Below, one piece after another: positions 55,453 to 64,000 of a stretch of DNA of 64,000 bases. Source of the stretch: Neorickettsia helminthoeca str. Oregon (GTDB taxonomy: Bacteria > Pseudomonadota > Alphaproteobacteria > Rickettsiales > Anaplasmataceae); assembly GCF_000632985.1 (NCBI RefSeq), contig NZ_CP007481.1, positions 744,001-808,000 of the forward strand, given 5' to 3'. Position 1 is the first letter of the stretch. Each line of letters begins with the position of its first letter. The notes under the pieces were generated by a model. It made no database searches, was not told the origin of the DNA, and saw only the letters and a program-made list of their open reading frames with translations. A program made the translations under genes and the position numbers.

Positions 55453-56310
55453 ATGACGAGCAGCGTAGTAGAAAAAAGGAGTCTAAAAACCAGCCTTGGA
55501 GATATTGTATACCTGGACTGGAATCGCAACTCTAAGCTCAGTCCCATTATCTGCATCCATGGCGTTAACAGGAACAAGCACGACTTTGACTACCTAGCAG
55601 CAGGATTGGTCAAGAATGGTTTCAGGGTCATCGCGTTGGACATGTTAGGGAGAGGTGAAAGTAGCTATATGGACAGAGAGTTGTATACATACCAAACCTA
55701 CAAAGTAATCATGCTGGAATTTATAGAAAGACTCAATCTTTCACGTTTCTCGCTTGTTGGGACCTCAATGGGAGGAATAATCTCCATGATGGTAGCCGCT
55801 GATATGCCAGGATATATTGGAACATTAATTATAAATGATATAGGCCCCTACACCGATAAATCAGCAATGCTTACGCTCAGTAAGTACCTATGTATGTATC
55901 CCGAATTCGAGCACCTAGCGGAAGCTGAAAAATTTCTAAGAGTGCTCTTCAAACCACTGAACCTGTCGGAGGAAGAACACTGGCAACATATGATCAATTC
56001 ATCCATGAGAAGAAAGGAAAATGGAAAATACGTATTGAATTTTGATCCCGAGATCTTCAGAGGCCATAAGGAGAAGATCACTGGCTCCAGAGATCTTTGG
56101 AAGGTCTGGGAAAGTATTGATAATAGCATCCCGATACTTGTGTTGAGAGGCGAGCTCTCGCGTATGCTATCAAAGGAAACGTTGATACAAATGGTGCAAT
56201 TACGACCAAACGCCTCGTATATAGAATATCCAGGAATAGGGCATGCTCCTTCCCTTTTTGGGGACAACCAGATAAAGGATGTTATTTCATGGCTCACCAA
56301 GAATAATTAA
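55453..56310 (+). CDS. Alpha/beta hydrolase
   Basis: A 285-residue hydrolase. ICIHGVNRN gives the oxyanion region, LDMLGRGES follows, the nucleophile elbow is GTSMGG (Ser at about residue 105), and the catalytic His is in GIGHAPSLF near the C-terminus. The substrate is unknown; esterase or lipase activity is likely. I begin at ATG 55453 (MTSSVVEKRS); the frame is open upstream to a TTG at 55336, which would add 39 unlike residues. Confidence 0.82.
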   Translation: MTSSVVEKRSLKTSLGDIVYLDWNRNSKLSPIICIHGVNRNKHDFDYLAAGLVKNGFRVIALDMLGRGESSYMDRELYTYQTYKVIMLEFIERLNLSRFSLVGTSMGGIISMMVAADMPGYIGTLIINDIGPYTDKSAMLTLSKYLCMYPEFEHLAEAEKFLRVLFKPLNLSEEEHWQHMINSSMRRKENGKYVLNFDPEIFRGHKEKITGSRDLWKVWESIDNSIPILVLRGELSRMLSKETLIQMVQLRPNASYIEYPGIGHAPSLFGDNQIKDVISWLTKNN

Positions 56311-56495
56311 CGAAGTAACTAAACACAACGCAACTGTTTACCTACACAATTTAGTACTCTGAGATTCATAAAGTTTACCAGAGAGCCTGCATCTCAACGA
56401 ATTTATATGGTATACCACTTGCTCAATTTGGGATTATATAGTACACTTCTCTCTCAATTTGGAAACTTACTTTGATTTAGCATTACTCACTTCTT

Positions 56496-57278
56496 ATGCT
56501 CGGATGTCGTATCGCTATTTTGCTGTCTCTGCTACTCTTTTTGAGTCCTGCTGAGGCGCTTTTCGGAATAAACGCGAACACCGGGTTTTACATCAGTGGT
56601 GGATATGGCGCTTTGATGTCTGGCAAGGCGGGTGTTGATAATGCTGCCACTTATGCAAATCAAGCAGCTCAGAAATTTAGAAGTGTGAGCAAGGATCATC
56701 TGCTTCACGAGGATCTGAAGAACTTCAATGTGGCAGCTGGGTTTTCAATTTTAGGATTCTCATTGGACGTTGAAGGTCTCTATGGATATCTTGAATCTGC
56801 GAAAACAAGTAAAAACGGTACCCTCAAACTCAAATTGCCAGAAAAAGTTGGTGATCAGGAATTTTCCTATTTTCTTGGCTTTGTTAACGCGAATCTGGAA
56901 TTCTCAGGAGCGGCGTTATTGAATCCCTACGTTGGATTAGGTATCGGCACCGGGACTGTCACATTCGCTATTGAGAATAAGGATTCGGATAGGAGATACG
57001 GATTTCCTCTGGCGACGCAGATAAAAGCTGGCTTAGCGCTTGATCTAGGATCCTATTTCTTTGTCTCATTGAAGCCGTATATTGGTTATCGGATGCTGAT
57101 GGTCTCTAGTACGGGAGTCGATACACTTTCCGTTGTCCCTACACTCATTCCGACGCAGAATGCAAATCCTGATGCAGGAATAGCTGGTAGGATCAAGGAA
57201 GTTGTCACTGCAATCAGTGATATTAGTCACACCTCGCATAATGCTGAGATTGGAATCAAGATCCAGCTTGGAATATAA
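56496..57278 (+). CDS. nsp1: Outer-membrane surface protein Nsp1-like
   Basis: The 260-residue protein has a signal peptide (cleavage after SPAEA near residue 21) and many short amphipathic strands ending with a strand HNAEIGIKIQLGI, as expected of an outer-membrane beta-barrel. The motif YVGLGIGTGTVTF resembles the P44/Msp2/OMP-1 surface-antigen family (Surface_Ag_2). First of three tandem family members, matching the Neorickettsia nsp1-nsp2-nsp3 locus. These are major surface antigens and probably porins. Confidence 0.75.
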   Translation: MLGCRIAILLSLLLFLSPAEALFGINANTGFYISGGYGALMSGKAGVDNAATYANQAAQKFRSVSKDHLLHEDLKNFNVAAGFSILGFSLDVEGLYGYLESAKTSKNGTLKLKLPEKVGDQEFSYFLGFVNANLEFSGAALLNPYVGLGIGTGTVTFAIENKDSDRRYGFPLATQIKAGLALDLGSYFFVSLKPYIGYRMLMVSSTGVDTLSVVPTLIPTQNANPDAGIAGRIKEVVTAISDISHTSHNAEIGIKIQLGI

Positions 57279-57333
57279 GAAGATCATCCGGTTTGAGACC
57301 GAAATAGTACATAAAATCCGTTACTTTACAACG

Positions 57334-57370
57334 AAATCCCGTGATCCGTTACTGTGATGGGATTTTTTCG
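57334..57370 (+). terminator. nsp1 terminator hairpin
   Basis: AAATCCC (57335-57341) pairs with GGGATTT, which merges into a run of six T. It lies about 55 bp after the nsp1 stop. Confidence 0.6.
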
Positions 57371-57735
57371 CATATATCCGTGGTCACATTGCAACTTTTT
57401 TCTGTGGAACTCACTAATTTTACCATTCGGAATAGGTAAAATCCTTACTGAAGAGTAAATAATGCCAAAAATATCGAAAGATTTTCATAAAAAAGATGAA
57501 TATTACTCTTTACTTTCTTTAAATCGTGTATATCCTATTCACTTGTGGAAAAGAATAACGCCCTCTGGGTTGTATCGCGGTTGATCTGCCACAGGTCATT
57601 ATCAGGGAACTTACTTTCCTAATGTAGGTTCCTTTTGTGTCTTGTGGTTATGGTTGATCGTGATCGAACTAGAGCGAGAAGTTTCCACAACGACATCAAG
57701 TTAATTTTTATCTGAGCCGTTGGGGGTTTTACAGA
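57371..57735. other. nsp1-nsp2 intergenic leader
   Basis: About 365 bp of mostly AT-rich sequence upstream of nsp2. It contains a 40-codon frame (57462-57584), and a 9-bp imperfect hairpin GGAACTTAC/GTAGGTTCC at 57606-57632 followed by TTTT, which could act as a leader terminator or attenuator before nsp2. Confidence 0.4.
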
Positions 57736-58683
57736 ATGATTAATAGTAGTTTTTTGAGAAAGGCATTACTCCTCTCCTGTTTGTTTGCGATGCCGCTGAG
57801 TGGCAACAGTGCTGCCAAAGTAGAAGAAGCGGCGAATGCAGGTGTTTATGGTAGAATTTTCCAGCTAAGCAAGGTTAGCGGCGAAACTAATTTTATGGAC
57901 ACTGGGCGCCATTACCACCATGCAGTTAGTGAAGATGTTGCTAGCCTGATTAAAGATTCACAGCATGGCCCATTATTATACCACGATGGTGGCGTTTTTG
58001 GAGACTACAGGCCTACACATGCACTTAACATGGTAGGTGGTGGTTTTGCACTTGGATACCGCACCCAAAACGCAAGGTTTGAGTTTGAAGGGATAATAAA
58101 CGGCGAAGGTAAACTAAGTGACAGCGCTGAATCACAGTTTTATGGTCTTGCTGCTGTACCAGCTGAGGTAACCAAAGATGGTAAAGTAAATGGACAGGAC
58201 CATGAGGGATCAGGATGTAAGTACCTCAAAGGCGTGAAGAATGTGGCGGTTGGCCCAATGAACTTTAGTAAGTTCTCTTATGCGGCTACCCTGTTTAATA
58301 TCTATCAGGATATTCCAACTGGAGATGTAATGAAATTGTATGTAGGCGGTGGTGTCGGAATAAGCCGTGTTACTTACAACTTGACAAGTACTCAAAACCT
58401 TGTTAGCACTCCATTTGTTGCGCAGGGTAAGGTCGGTGTAACCTTTGATGTCGGCGATCTAGGAAGTATGGGCATGGTACCATATCTTGGCTACTCAGCG
58501 CTCTACTTCGCTGAAAAAGAAGCTAATAGTCGCGTGACAGGTCTAACTAGCCACAAAATGAGCAAGGATAAAAAGGGCCCTTGCGACAAGAAAGATGGTA
58601 TCCCAGGACTTGAGTTTGCGCCTGTGGCAAAACACTTGCTACATAACATTGAGTTTGGGGTTACTTTTTCACTTGACGCCTGA
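57736..58683 (+). CDS. nsp2: Outer-membrane surface protein Nsp2-like
   Basis: The 315-residue protein has a signal peptide (cleavage near SGNSAA, residue 27). It has beta-barrel-type alternation and YVGGGVGISRVTYNL, the family's conserved strand, with VPYLGYSALYF and HNIEFGVTFSLDA at the C-terminus. A GGGGG ribosome site lies 10 bp upstream. Second of the tandem surface antigen genes; proteins of this set are surface-exposed and recognised by infected hosts in Neorickettsia. Confidence 0.8.
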   Translation: MINSSFLRKALLLSCLFAMPLSGNSAAKVEEAANAGVYGRIFQLSKVSGETNFMDTGRHYHHAVSEDVASLIKDSQHGPLLYHDGGVFGDYRPTHALNMVGGGFALGYRTQNARFEFEGIINGEGKLSDSAESQFYGLAAVPAEVTKDGKVNGQDHEGSGCKYLKGVKNVAVGPMNFSKFSYAATLFNIYQDIPTGDVMKLYVGGGVGISRVTYNLTSTQNLVSTPFVAQGKVGVTFDVGDLGSMGMVPYLGYSALYFAEKEANSRVTGLTSHKMSKDKKGPCDKKDGIPGLEFAPVAKHLLHNIEFGVTFSLDA

Positions 58684-58716
58684 TCCTGTTTGCATCCCCA
58701 ATCGTCAGACAACCTT

Positions 58717-58752
58717 AGAAGATAAATCCTTGGAGGATTTATCTTCTTTTTA
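58717..58752 (+). terminator. Intrinsic terminator after nsp2
   Basis: A perfect 14-bp stem (58717-58730 with 58734-58747), 3-nt loop TGG, followed by TTTT. It lies 33 bp after the nsp2 stop and should separate the nsp2 and nsp3 transcripts, at least in part. Confidence 0.88.
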
Positions 58753-58887
58753 AAGAATTGATGGTCAGTACGTTGCTGTTCAAGGCTTTGGCGCTCAAAA
58801 AGTTGCGCTTAGATACCCTCACAACGATAGACTTCTTAAATGACATGGTATAGACTCTTCGTATAAAACTTCAAAGAGGTGATCTAA

Positions 58888-59580
58888 ATGATAAATAAAA
58901 AGTTCCTAATAAGCGTGGCTCTTGCAGGTGTTCTTTGCCTTGCATCTACCTCAGATGCGCAAGATGCCCTAGAGGATGCAGATATTTTCTATGCCAAAGT
59001 TGGGTATAACGCTACCAAAATGCAGCCGGTGGAGTGGACTAAGGCCCGCGTATCGGGTGATACTAGTAAATTCAAGCCAGAGTATGAAAGTAGTTTCATT
59101 GGCGGTAGTGCTGCTCTCGGATATTACTTCGGTGGCATGAGAGTCGAACTGGAAGGCAGCATGTATAATGTTGATTCTAAAAAAGGTTCTAAAATACCTG
59201 AAACTAAGCAGCCCGATGCACCTGCTATAAAGTATGGTGGCGCTTGTTTTATGGGTGGCATGCTTTCAGTAAACTACGATGTGGCTCTAACTGATTATAT
59301 CAGCCCGTACTTTGGAGTAGGTTTCGGTCTAAGCAGAGTATCCCTAAAGCTTGATGATGATGCATTGTCTACTGCGTATCATATGTCATCCCAATTGAAA
59401 GGTGGTGTAAGCATCACTGGGCTCGCTGCTGTGGTCCCTTATGCTGGATATAAGTTCACATATATGAATGACAAAGGTTATTCAAAAGTAGCTCTTGCTA
59501 ATAGTACTGAGCTTGCTCCGCAACTTTCTCATATGGTGCACAACTTTGAGGCTGGTCTAATGCTACCTATGAATGCGTAA
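58888..59580 (+). CDS. nsp3: Outer-membrane surface protein Nsp3-like
   Basis: The 230-residue protein has a signal peptide (cleavage after STSDA, residue 24), the family strand YFGVGFGLSRVSLKL, VPYAGYKFTYM, and the C-terminal HNFEAGLMLPMNA. A strong ribosome site (GAGGTGATC) lies 7-15 bp before the ATG. Third member of the tandem set; the strong site suggests high expression. Confidence 0.8.
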   Translation: MINKKFLISVALAGVLCLASTSDAQDALEDADIFYAKVGYNATKMQPVEWTKARVSGDTSKFKPEYESSFIGGSAALGYYFGGMRVELEGSMYNVDSKKGSKIPETKQPDAPAIKYGGACFMGGMLSVNYDVALTDYISPYFGVGFGLSRVSLKLDDDALSTAYHMSSQLKGGVSITGLAAVVPYAGYKFTYMNDKGYSKVALANSTELAPQLSHMVHNFEAGLMLPMNA

Positions 59581-59647
59581 TCGGCTTTATGAGTTCTTTA
59601 TCGGAGATGTTGGCGTTGCATTGTTAGAGTTTGTTGCACATGTCTAG

Positions 59648-59971
59648 ATGCTGTTTCTGATTGTATTGCAGTTTGTCGTTGCTGTCCTGCTTGTGTTGCT
59701 GGTTCTGTTCCAAAACTCTGGTTCTAGCGTGACGGGTGCTTTTGCTTCAAAGCATGGTGGTATGTCCACGGTAGGCGGTGTGTCGGGCTTAGCTGCTAAG
59801 ATCACCTGGGTTCTCTTGTTTGTGTTTTTCCTGAACACCGTCCTTTTAGGGAGATTGAACTTCTCCTCAAATGTCAGTACGATCGCGAATGAAGTAGAAG
59901 AAGGGGCGTTCAAGAGGACCCTAGAGGCTCGACTAGAGCAATCCAAGGATGGTAACAGTGCCTCCGGTTGA
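59648..59971 (+). CDS. secG: Preprotein translocase subunit SecG
   Basis: The 107-residue protein has two helices (about 2-22 and 51-72) around LLVLFQNSGSSVTGAFASKH, the typical SecG loop. It assists SecYE in protein export. Its end overlaps the pyrG start by 23 bp. Confidence 0.9.
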   Translation: MLFLIVLQFVVAVLLVLLVLFQNSGSSVTGAFASKHGGMSTVGGVSGLAAKITWVLLFVFFLNTVLLGRLNFSSNVSTIANEVEEGAFKRTLEARLEQSKDGNSASG

Positions 59972-61613
59972 GAATTCGTGCTCGTTTATCTTCGTCACGG
60001 GTGGAGTCTCATCCTCTGTCGGGAAGGGCTTAACCACCGCTTCTATCGCTTCGTTGATGCAGTCCATGAACTTGAAGGTCTGCATCAGGAAGATGGATCC
60101 TTATCTAAATGTCGATCCTGGGACTATGAGTCCGCTTCAGCATGGTGAGGTTTTCGTTACCGACGATGGTGCGGAGTCAGATTTAGATCTGGGTCACTAT
60201 GAACGGTTCACTGGCATAAATTGCACTCGATATGATAGCGTCACCGCCGGTAGGATATACATGAATCTTATCGAACGTGAACGGAGGGGTGATTACCTTG
60301 GCGCTACCGTCCAGGTCATTCCGCACGTGACGAATTTGATCAAGGATTTCATATACTACAGAGCGAATGAATACGATGTCATATTGTGTGAGATTGGTGG
60401 TACTGTAGGTGATATCGAGGGACAACCTTTCTTCGAAGCTATAAGGCAGGTTGCATACGAAATCGGAAAGGAGAATGTTGTATACATACATCTCACCCTC
60501 GCACCCTATTTGCACTCTTCGGGGGAACTTAAGACTAAACCTACGCAGCATTCCGTGAAAACACTGAATGCCTTAGGTATACAACCTGATTTCATCATAT
60601 GCAGAACTCAAGGAATCTGCATGTCTCCTTCAGATAAAAGGAAAATCGCTCTTTTTTGCAACGTCAAAGAAGGTAACGTTATAGAGGCGCAGGATGTGAG
60701 TAATGTATACCAAATCCCTGTGATATATAAAAATCAGGAACTGGATAAAAAAATCAGTAAGTTACTCGGATATCATAACCTGGAAGCCGATGTGACAAAC
60801 TGGTTAGAGATCACAGAAAAAGTTCAGACACTCACTCACACGAAAAAGAAGTTGTCCGTAGCTATTATAGGAAAATATTCGGATCTGTGTGACGCATACA
60901 TTTCAATAAATGCAGCTTTGAAAGATGCCGGTTATGCACTCGGCGTAGATGTGTCTGTACAGATATTGTGCGCCCGTACAGAGAATCTTTCCATCCTTTC
61001 AGGTTTCGATGCAATCTTGATCCCGGGTGGTTTCGGGCTAGAAGGAATAGAGGGAAAGTTAGCTGCTGCAAATTACGCAAGAATCAACAATATCCCCTTC
61101 CTTGGTATTTGTCTGGGTTTCCAAATTGCCGTAATTGAATTTGCAAGGAACGTCCTAGGTTTAAAGGATGCCAGTTCGGTGGAATTCAGCCCAGAATGCA
61201 AAGATCCTGTTATTTGTTTTATGCACGAGTGGAAAACCTTGGAAGGATCTGTGGAGAAGCGAGAACGGTCATCACAAATCGGCGGCACAATGCGTCTGGG
61301 AAAATATACTTGCATGTTAATGGAGGGCTCAAAGGCTCGCTCAATATATAAAGATGCTGAATCCATCTCAGAGCGTCATAGACATAGATATGAGGTTAAT
61401 CCGAGTTATCTCACGCAATTGGAAGAGCGAGGTATGTTTTTCTCGGGCTACTCAAGCATGGGAAAGGACATACCTGAAGTACTAGAACTCAGGGAACACC
61501 CTTGGTTTCTTGGGGTACAATTTCACCCTGAATTCAGATCTAGCGTCTTCAACCCGCATCCCCTTTTCTGCTCGCTCCTAGAAGCTGGGCTTCACATAAA
61601 GAAAGACAGATAA
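59949..61613 (+). CDS. pyrG: CTP synthase
   Basis: A 554-residue amidotransferase making CTP from UTP and glutamine. The synthetase domain shows FVTGGVSSSVGKGLTTAS (P-loop), KMDPYLNVDPGTMSP, EVFVTDDGAESDLDLGHYER and ICEIGGTVGDIE-like motifs. The glutaminase domain has the catalytic Cys in FLGICLGFQIAVIEF (usually GICLGMQ) and HPEF. The length is normal. The start overlaps secG; an in-frame GTG three codons on is possible. Confidence 0.96.
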   Translation: MVTVPPVENSCSFIFVTGGVSSSVGKGLTTASIASLMQSMNLKVCIRKMDPYLNVDPGTMSPLQHGEVFVTDDGAESDLDLGHYERFTGINCTRYDSVTAGRIYMNLIERERRGDYLGATVQVIPHVTNLIKDFIYYRANEYDVILCEIGGTVGDIEGQPFFEAIRQVAYEIGKENVVYIHLTLAPYLHSSGELKTKPTQHSVKTLNALGIQPDFIICRTQGICMSPSDKRKIALFCNVKEGNVIEAQDVSNVYQIPVIYKNQELDKKISKLLGYHNLEADVTNWLEITEKVQTLTHTKKKLSVAIIGKYSDLCDAYISINAALKDAGYALGVDVSVQILCARTENLSILSGFDAILIPGGFGLEGIEGKLAAANYARINNIPFLGICLGFQIAVIEFARNVLGLKDASSVEFSPECKDPVICFMHEWKTLEGSVEKRERSSQIGGTMRLGKYTCMLMEGSKARSIYKDAESISERHRHRYEVNPSYLTQLEERGMFFSGYSSMGKDIPEVLELREHPWFLGVQFHPEFRSSVFNPHPLFCSLLEAGLHIKKDR

Positions 61614-61767
61614 ACAGTAGCCCTCGTAACGTTCTAGATACGATGGACTATTACCTAAGATATATGGTAGACTAGGTGATAGGCTGGGCGTACAGCGCCT
61701 CACCTGAAGACATATACCAGACCTACTACACCGATCCTTGTGTAGCTGAAGGAAAGAGTAAGCGGCG

Positions 61768-61840
61768 TGGAGGCAACAGGGGTCGAACCTGCGACCTTCT
61801 GAGTGCAAACCAGATGCTCTACCAACTGAGCTATGCCCCC
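61768..61840 (-). tRNA. tRNA-Ala(UGC)
   Basis: A 73-nt minus-strand tRNA. Acceptor GGGGGCA/TGCCTCC, anticodon arm TCTGG-TTTGCAC-TCAGA giving anticodon UGC, T arm GCAGG-TTCGACC-CCTGT. CCA is not encoded. Confidence 0.95.
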
Positions 61841-61966
61841 TTACACCCCGATATTAGACACGATTTCCGCGTGTATGTCAAGCAGGGATTTATATGGGCT
61901 TTGCCAAAGGATCTATAACTCTACCATGAGTTAGTGGAATATTGAATTTTTTCAATCACCATATAA

Positions 61967-64000
61967 ATGAGAGATGTCAACTTAAATCAATTCGGTACAC
62001 GTTCTATGACTCCTGACCTTTCACCTGACATAAAGCAAGAAGTGCAGCTTTTTTTAGAGCAACAAACTCTCAATCCTCAGGAGTTTAACTATGACAGAGC
62101 GCTACTTCTTTTAAGAAAAAGTGCTGACCACAATAGAGGCATCACCTGGAACGTAGATGATGATAGAAATATCATAACGAGGACTTTAGTAGACCCATCA
62201 CGTCCTTCTTTTTCTCCGAATGACTACGCGCAGCAAGTGGCGAATCTATATAGAGCTGCTGTGGACATCGTAAAAAGCTTACCTCCTGAATACAAAACTT
62301 CCAGCGCAAAAGCAGATGTAGTAATTACACAACTCAATAAATCAGCGATCCGATGCATACAAACCGCCATCACCCTAGAGCATGAAGAAAGTTGTGAGCG
62401 ATATCTAAAAAGGCACAATGGAGAAGTGATCGGTGTACTGAGAAATGTATTACCCCAACGGTACTCTATAAATGAGATCCAATCCTTACTAAGAATCGCA
62501 GAAGGATATACGTCTTTGGGTGATGCGAAACATTATGCAATAGAAACCATAACACCAATTACAGGTGACAGGATTATTATCCAAGCTGATTATCCAATAG
62601 CCGGGCTAACAGAACCTCAGAAAGAGAGTCTGCAAAACTATTGCAATGAAGACTGGTACAGAGCACTCCACCCTATAGAGCAAGGACTATTTCAAAGGCA
62701 CAAGGACGCTATACTCAGTGGAGAACGAAGTGTATCCACTGTTCTAAGATCAATACCATGTCTACGCAATGCGTACTACAAGGAAGTAAAAGAGGTCCGA
62801 AAGAATCCTGCTGGTCTTGACACCATCACAGTGCTCAATAGCTATATACATAGCGCGGCATTATCAGGCACGCAGAAAGATAAGGAAACCAGAGAGGAAG
62901 TAGCACAAAGGAATTACAAGCAGTTATGCACTAGAGTCCCTGATCGCAACATCGATATAATGACGCTATGTTCAAGGGTTCCAGGACAAGCTTTTCTCGA
63001 GAGACATTTCCCAAAACTAAGTTCCACTATCTTCGATACACACATAGTAGATACAACAGCTGCAGCAGTCCCGGAAGAGAATCTGATAATTATTCCGACC
63101 AACATACTAAGGTGTATAAGTAAAAACACTATCAAAAAATCATGTAAAGCTGTTTTCAGTGGCTACATATCAAACCACTTGCTCGAGGAAAAAGAAGGAT
63201 TACAGGATCTCGTCAAATACCTCACTAAAGACCCTAGTTTCTTGGATAGGGGTAATGCTCTAAGAGCGGCCAAAGTAGTAACATACTCACTTGAGGATCC
63301 AAGGGAAAAAATGCTCGCACTCGAAGTGATAGAGCTCAGGAGATTATCCCTCAAACAGAGCGGCTGGCGTGGTAGATTTAATTCCTTTATTGAAATAATC
63401 ACAGCACCTTTCAGGAGACAACCAAGAAATAAAAATGCAAGAATAGCCGGTATGCTTACGACTCTCTGGAACAAAACACAACCTGACAGATGTCTTGCTG
63501 TCTCCTGTAAAAGTGGGAAAGACCGCACTGGGTATGAATCAATGCTAGCTGACTCACTTGGTATCAAAATGCAAAACCCAGATTGTACTATACCAGAAAT
63601 ACAGTCATTGATAGCAAAATCTGCACACATACAGTTTTTAGCATCAGGTGCCGGAGGTAAACCTGGGTGTTTCGGGTTGAAAGGTGTAGCAACAGACGAA
63701 TTCGGTGGCGCGGCAGGTACTATAAATTCCTCTCTATTTATAAGAGCTGCAAGAACAAGCAGTAAGATCAGCTTAGACAAGCAAGCTGTAGATCCGGCAA
63801 CCAACCCAGAGTTGTATATTCTTCTCGCAAAAATTAACAATGAAATTACTGAGGGAGGTGAAATCCAGCGTGGAACTTCAGAGACGACCTCGCTACTTTC
63901 TATTTCGAGTAATAGGAGAGCCAGACTCAGCAGTGAATCATTAGATAGGATTTCGTTATTTGTTGATTCGGATGACGTATTGACGGAGGAAGAATTTCTT
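61967..64000 (+). CDS. Putative phosphoinositide phosphatase-like effector with CX5R motif (3' end outside window)
   Basis: At least 678 codons without a stop, running off the right edge. There is no signal peptide or membrane helix. The N-terminal 480 residues are unrecognised, helical-looking and rich in charged residues. At 509-525 the sequence CLAVSCKSGKDRTG has the P-loop of CX5R phosphatases (Cys514 to Arg520), identical to the CKSGKDRTG of the Salmonella SopB/Shigella IpgD family. About 55 residues later, ASGAGGKPGCFGLKGV parallels the SopB segment ending GVPGYK. Related Legionella SidF-type enzymes share such loops. I infer hydrolysis of host phosphoinositides or inositol phosphates after T4SS delivery. 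Protein tyrosine phosphatase activity is the alternative. The start is ATG 61967, with a second at 62006. Confidence 0.75.
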   Translation, partial: MRDVNLNQFGTRSMTPDLSPDIKQEVQLFLEQQTLNPQEFNYDRALLLLRKSADHNRGITWNVDDDRNIITRTLVDPSRPSFSPNDYAQQVANLYRAAVDIVKSLPPEYKTSSAKADVVITQLNKSAIRCIQTAITLEHEESCERYLKRHNGEVIGVLRNVLPQRYSINEIQSLLRIAEGYTSLGDAKHYAIETITPITGDRIIIQADYPIAGLTEPQKESLQNYCNEDWYRALHPIEQGLFQRHKDAILSGERSVSTVLRSIPCLRNAYYKEVKEVRKNPAGLDTITVLNSYIHSAALSGTQKDKETREEVAQRNYKQLCTRVPDRNIDIMTLCSRVPGQAFLERHFPKLSSTIFDTHIVDTTAAAVPEENLIIIPTNILRCISKNTIKKSCKAVFSGYISNHLLEEKEGLQDLVKYLTKDPSFLDRGNALRAAKVVTYSLEDPREKMLALEVIELRRLSLKQSGWRGRFNSFIEIITAPFRRQPRNKNARIAGMLTTLWNKTQPDRCLAVSCKSGKDRTGYESMLADSLGIKMQNPDCTIPEIQSLIAKSAHIQFLASGAGGKPGCFGLKGVATDEFGGAAGTINSSLFIRAARTSSKISLDKQAVDPATNPELYILLAKINNEITEGGEIQRGTSETTSLLSISSNRRARLSSESLDRISLFVDSDDVLTEEEFL

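Noticed and set aside
63163-63840. 225-codon minus-strand frame
   Set aside because: It lies opposite the phosphatase gene, whose plus-strand frame carries a clear catalytic motif and continues to the window edge.
1-64000. Insertion sequences, prophage or integrase genes
   Set aside because: I found no transposase, integrase or phage structural gene; all repeats seen are coding tandem repeats or duplicated leaders.

Overview
The window looks like chromosomal DNA of a Neorickettsia species (Anaplasmataceae, obligate intracellular Alphaproteobacteria). The evidence is a virB3-virB4-virB6 (x4) type IV secretion operon with giant lipoprotein-like VirB6 paralogues, three tandem outer-membrane proteins matching the Neorickettsia surface protein set (nsp1-nsp2-nsp3), alphaproteobacterial 5-aminolevulinate synthase, heme A synthase and CcmE, scattered housekeeping genes and few mobile sequences. 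The species cannot be fixed from sequence alone.

Layout. 1-5 kb: pccA (partial), prs, an Nfu-type Fe-S scaffold, a membrane J-domain protein, nuoI and folD. 5-10 kb: three tandem paralogous genes made of a 90-bp (30-residue) highly basic repeat, Ser/Thr-rich linkers and PKRRK motifs; each carries the same upstream block, and a tRNA-Ser(UGA) gene sits between copies 1 and 2. 10-19 kb: secreted metallophosphoesterase, tolB, tRNA-Gly, hemA, rpsU, ccmE, RNase J, miaB, tRNA-Ser(GCU). 19-25 kb: sodB, TRAP permease, cvpA, rplM and rpsI on the minus strand, then tsaB. 25-36 kb: MFS permease, MscS channel, tRNA-Asp, class II aldolase, argD-like aminotransferase, cyclophilin lipoprotein, purC, ribE, lgt, ctaA, and rpmH-rnpA-yidD. 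36-51 kb: the T4SS operon on the minus strand. 51-56 kb: Atm1-type ABC exporter, patatin phospholipase, an unknown membrane protein and an alpha/beta hydrolase. 56-60 kb: nsp1-3. 60-64 kb: secG, pyrG, tRNA-Ala, and a long gene running off the window that encodes a CX5R phosphatase motif.

The most notable material concerns the host interface. (i) The gene at 61967 encodes a CKSGKDRTG active-site loop followed by a PG-containing motif, as in SopB/IpgD-type phosphoinositide phosphatases, and so is a candidate secreted effector. (ii) The VirB6 paralogue at 39255-42986 ends in near-identical 47-residue repeats with four EPIYA motifs and five ENPIY motifs, the class of tyrosine-phosphorylation site known from T4SS effectors such as CagA. 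(iii) The three basic repeat proteins carry nuclear-localisation-like motifs and could be nucleic-acid-binding effectors or strain-variable antigens. (iv) A 28-bp perfect palindrome encloses a TATAAT box just upstream of the patatin gene, suggesting a regulated phospholipase. Together these suggest a T4SS with an unusual surface-exposed tail plus candidate substrates; substrate status is inference.
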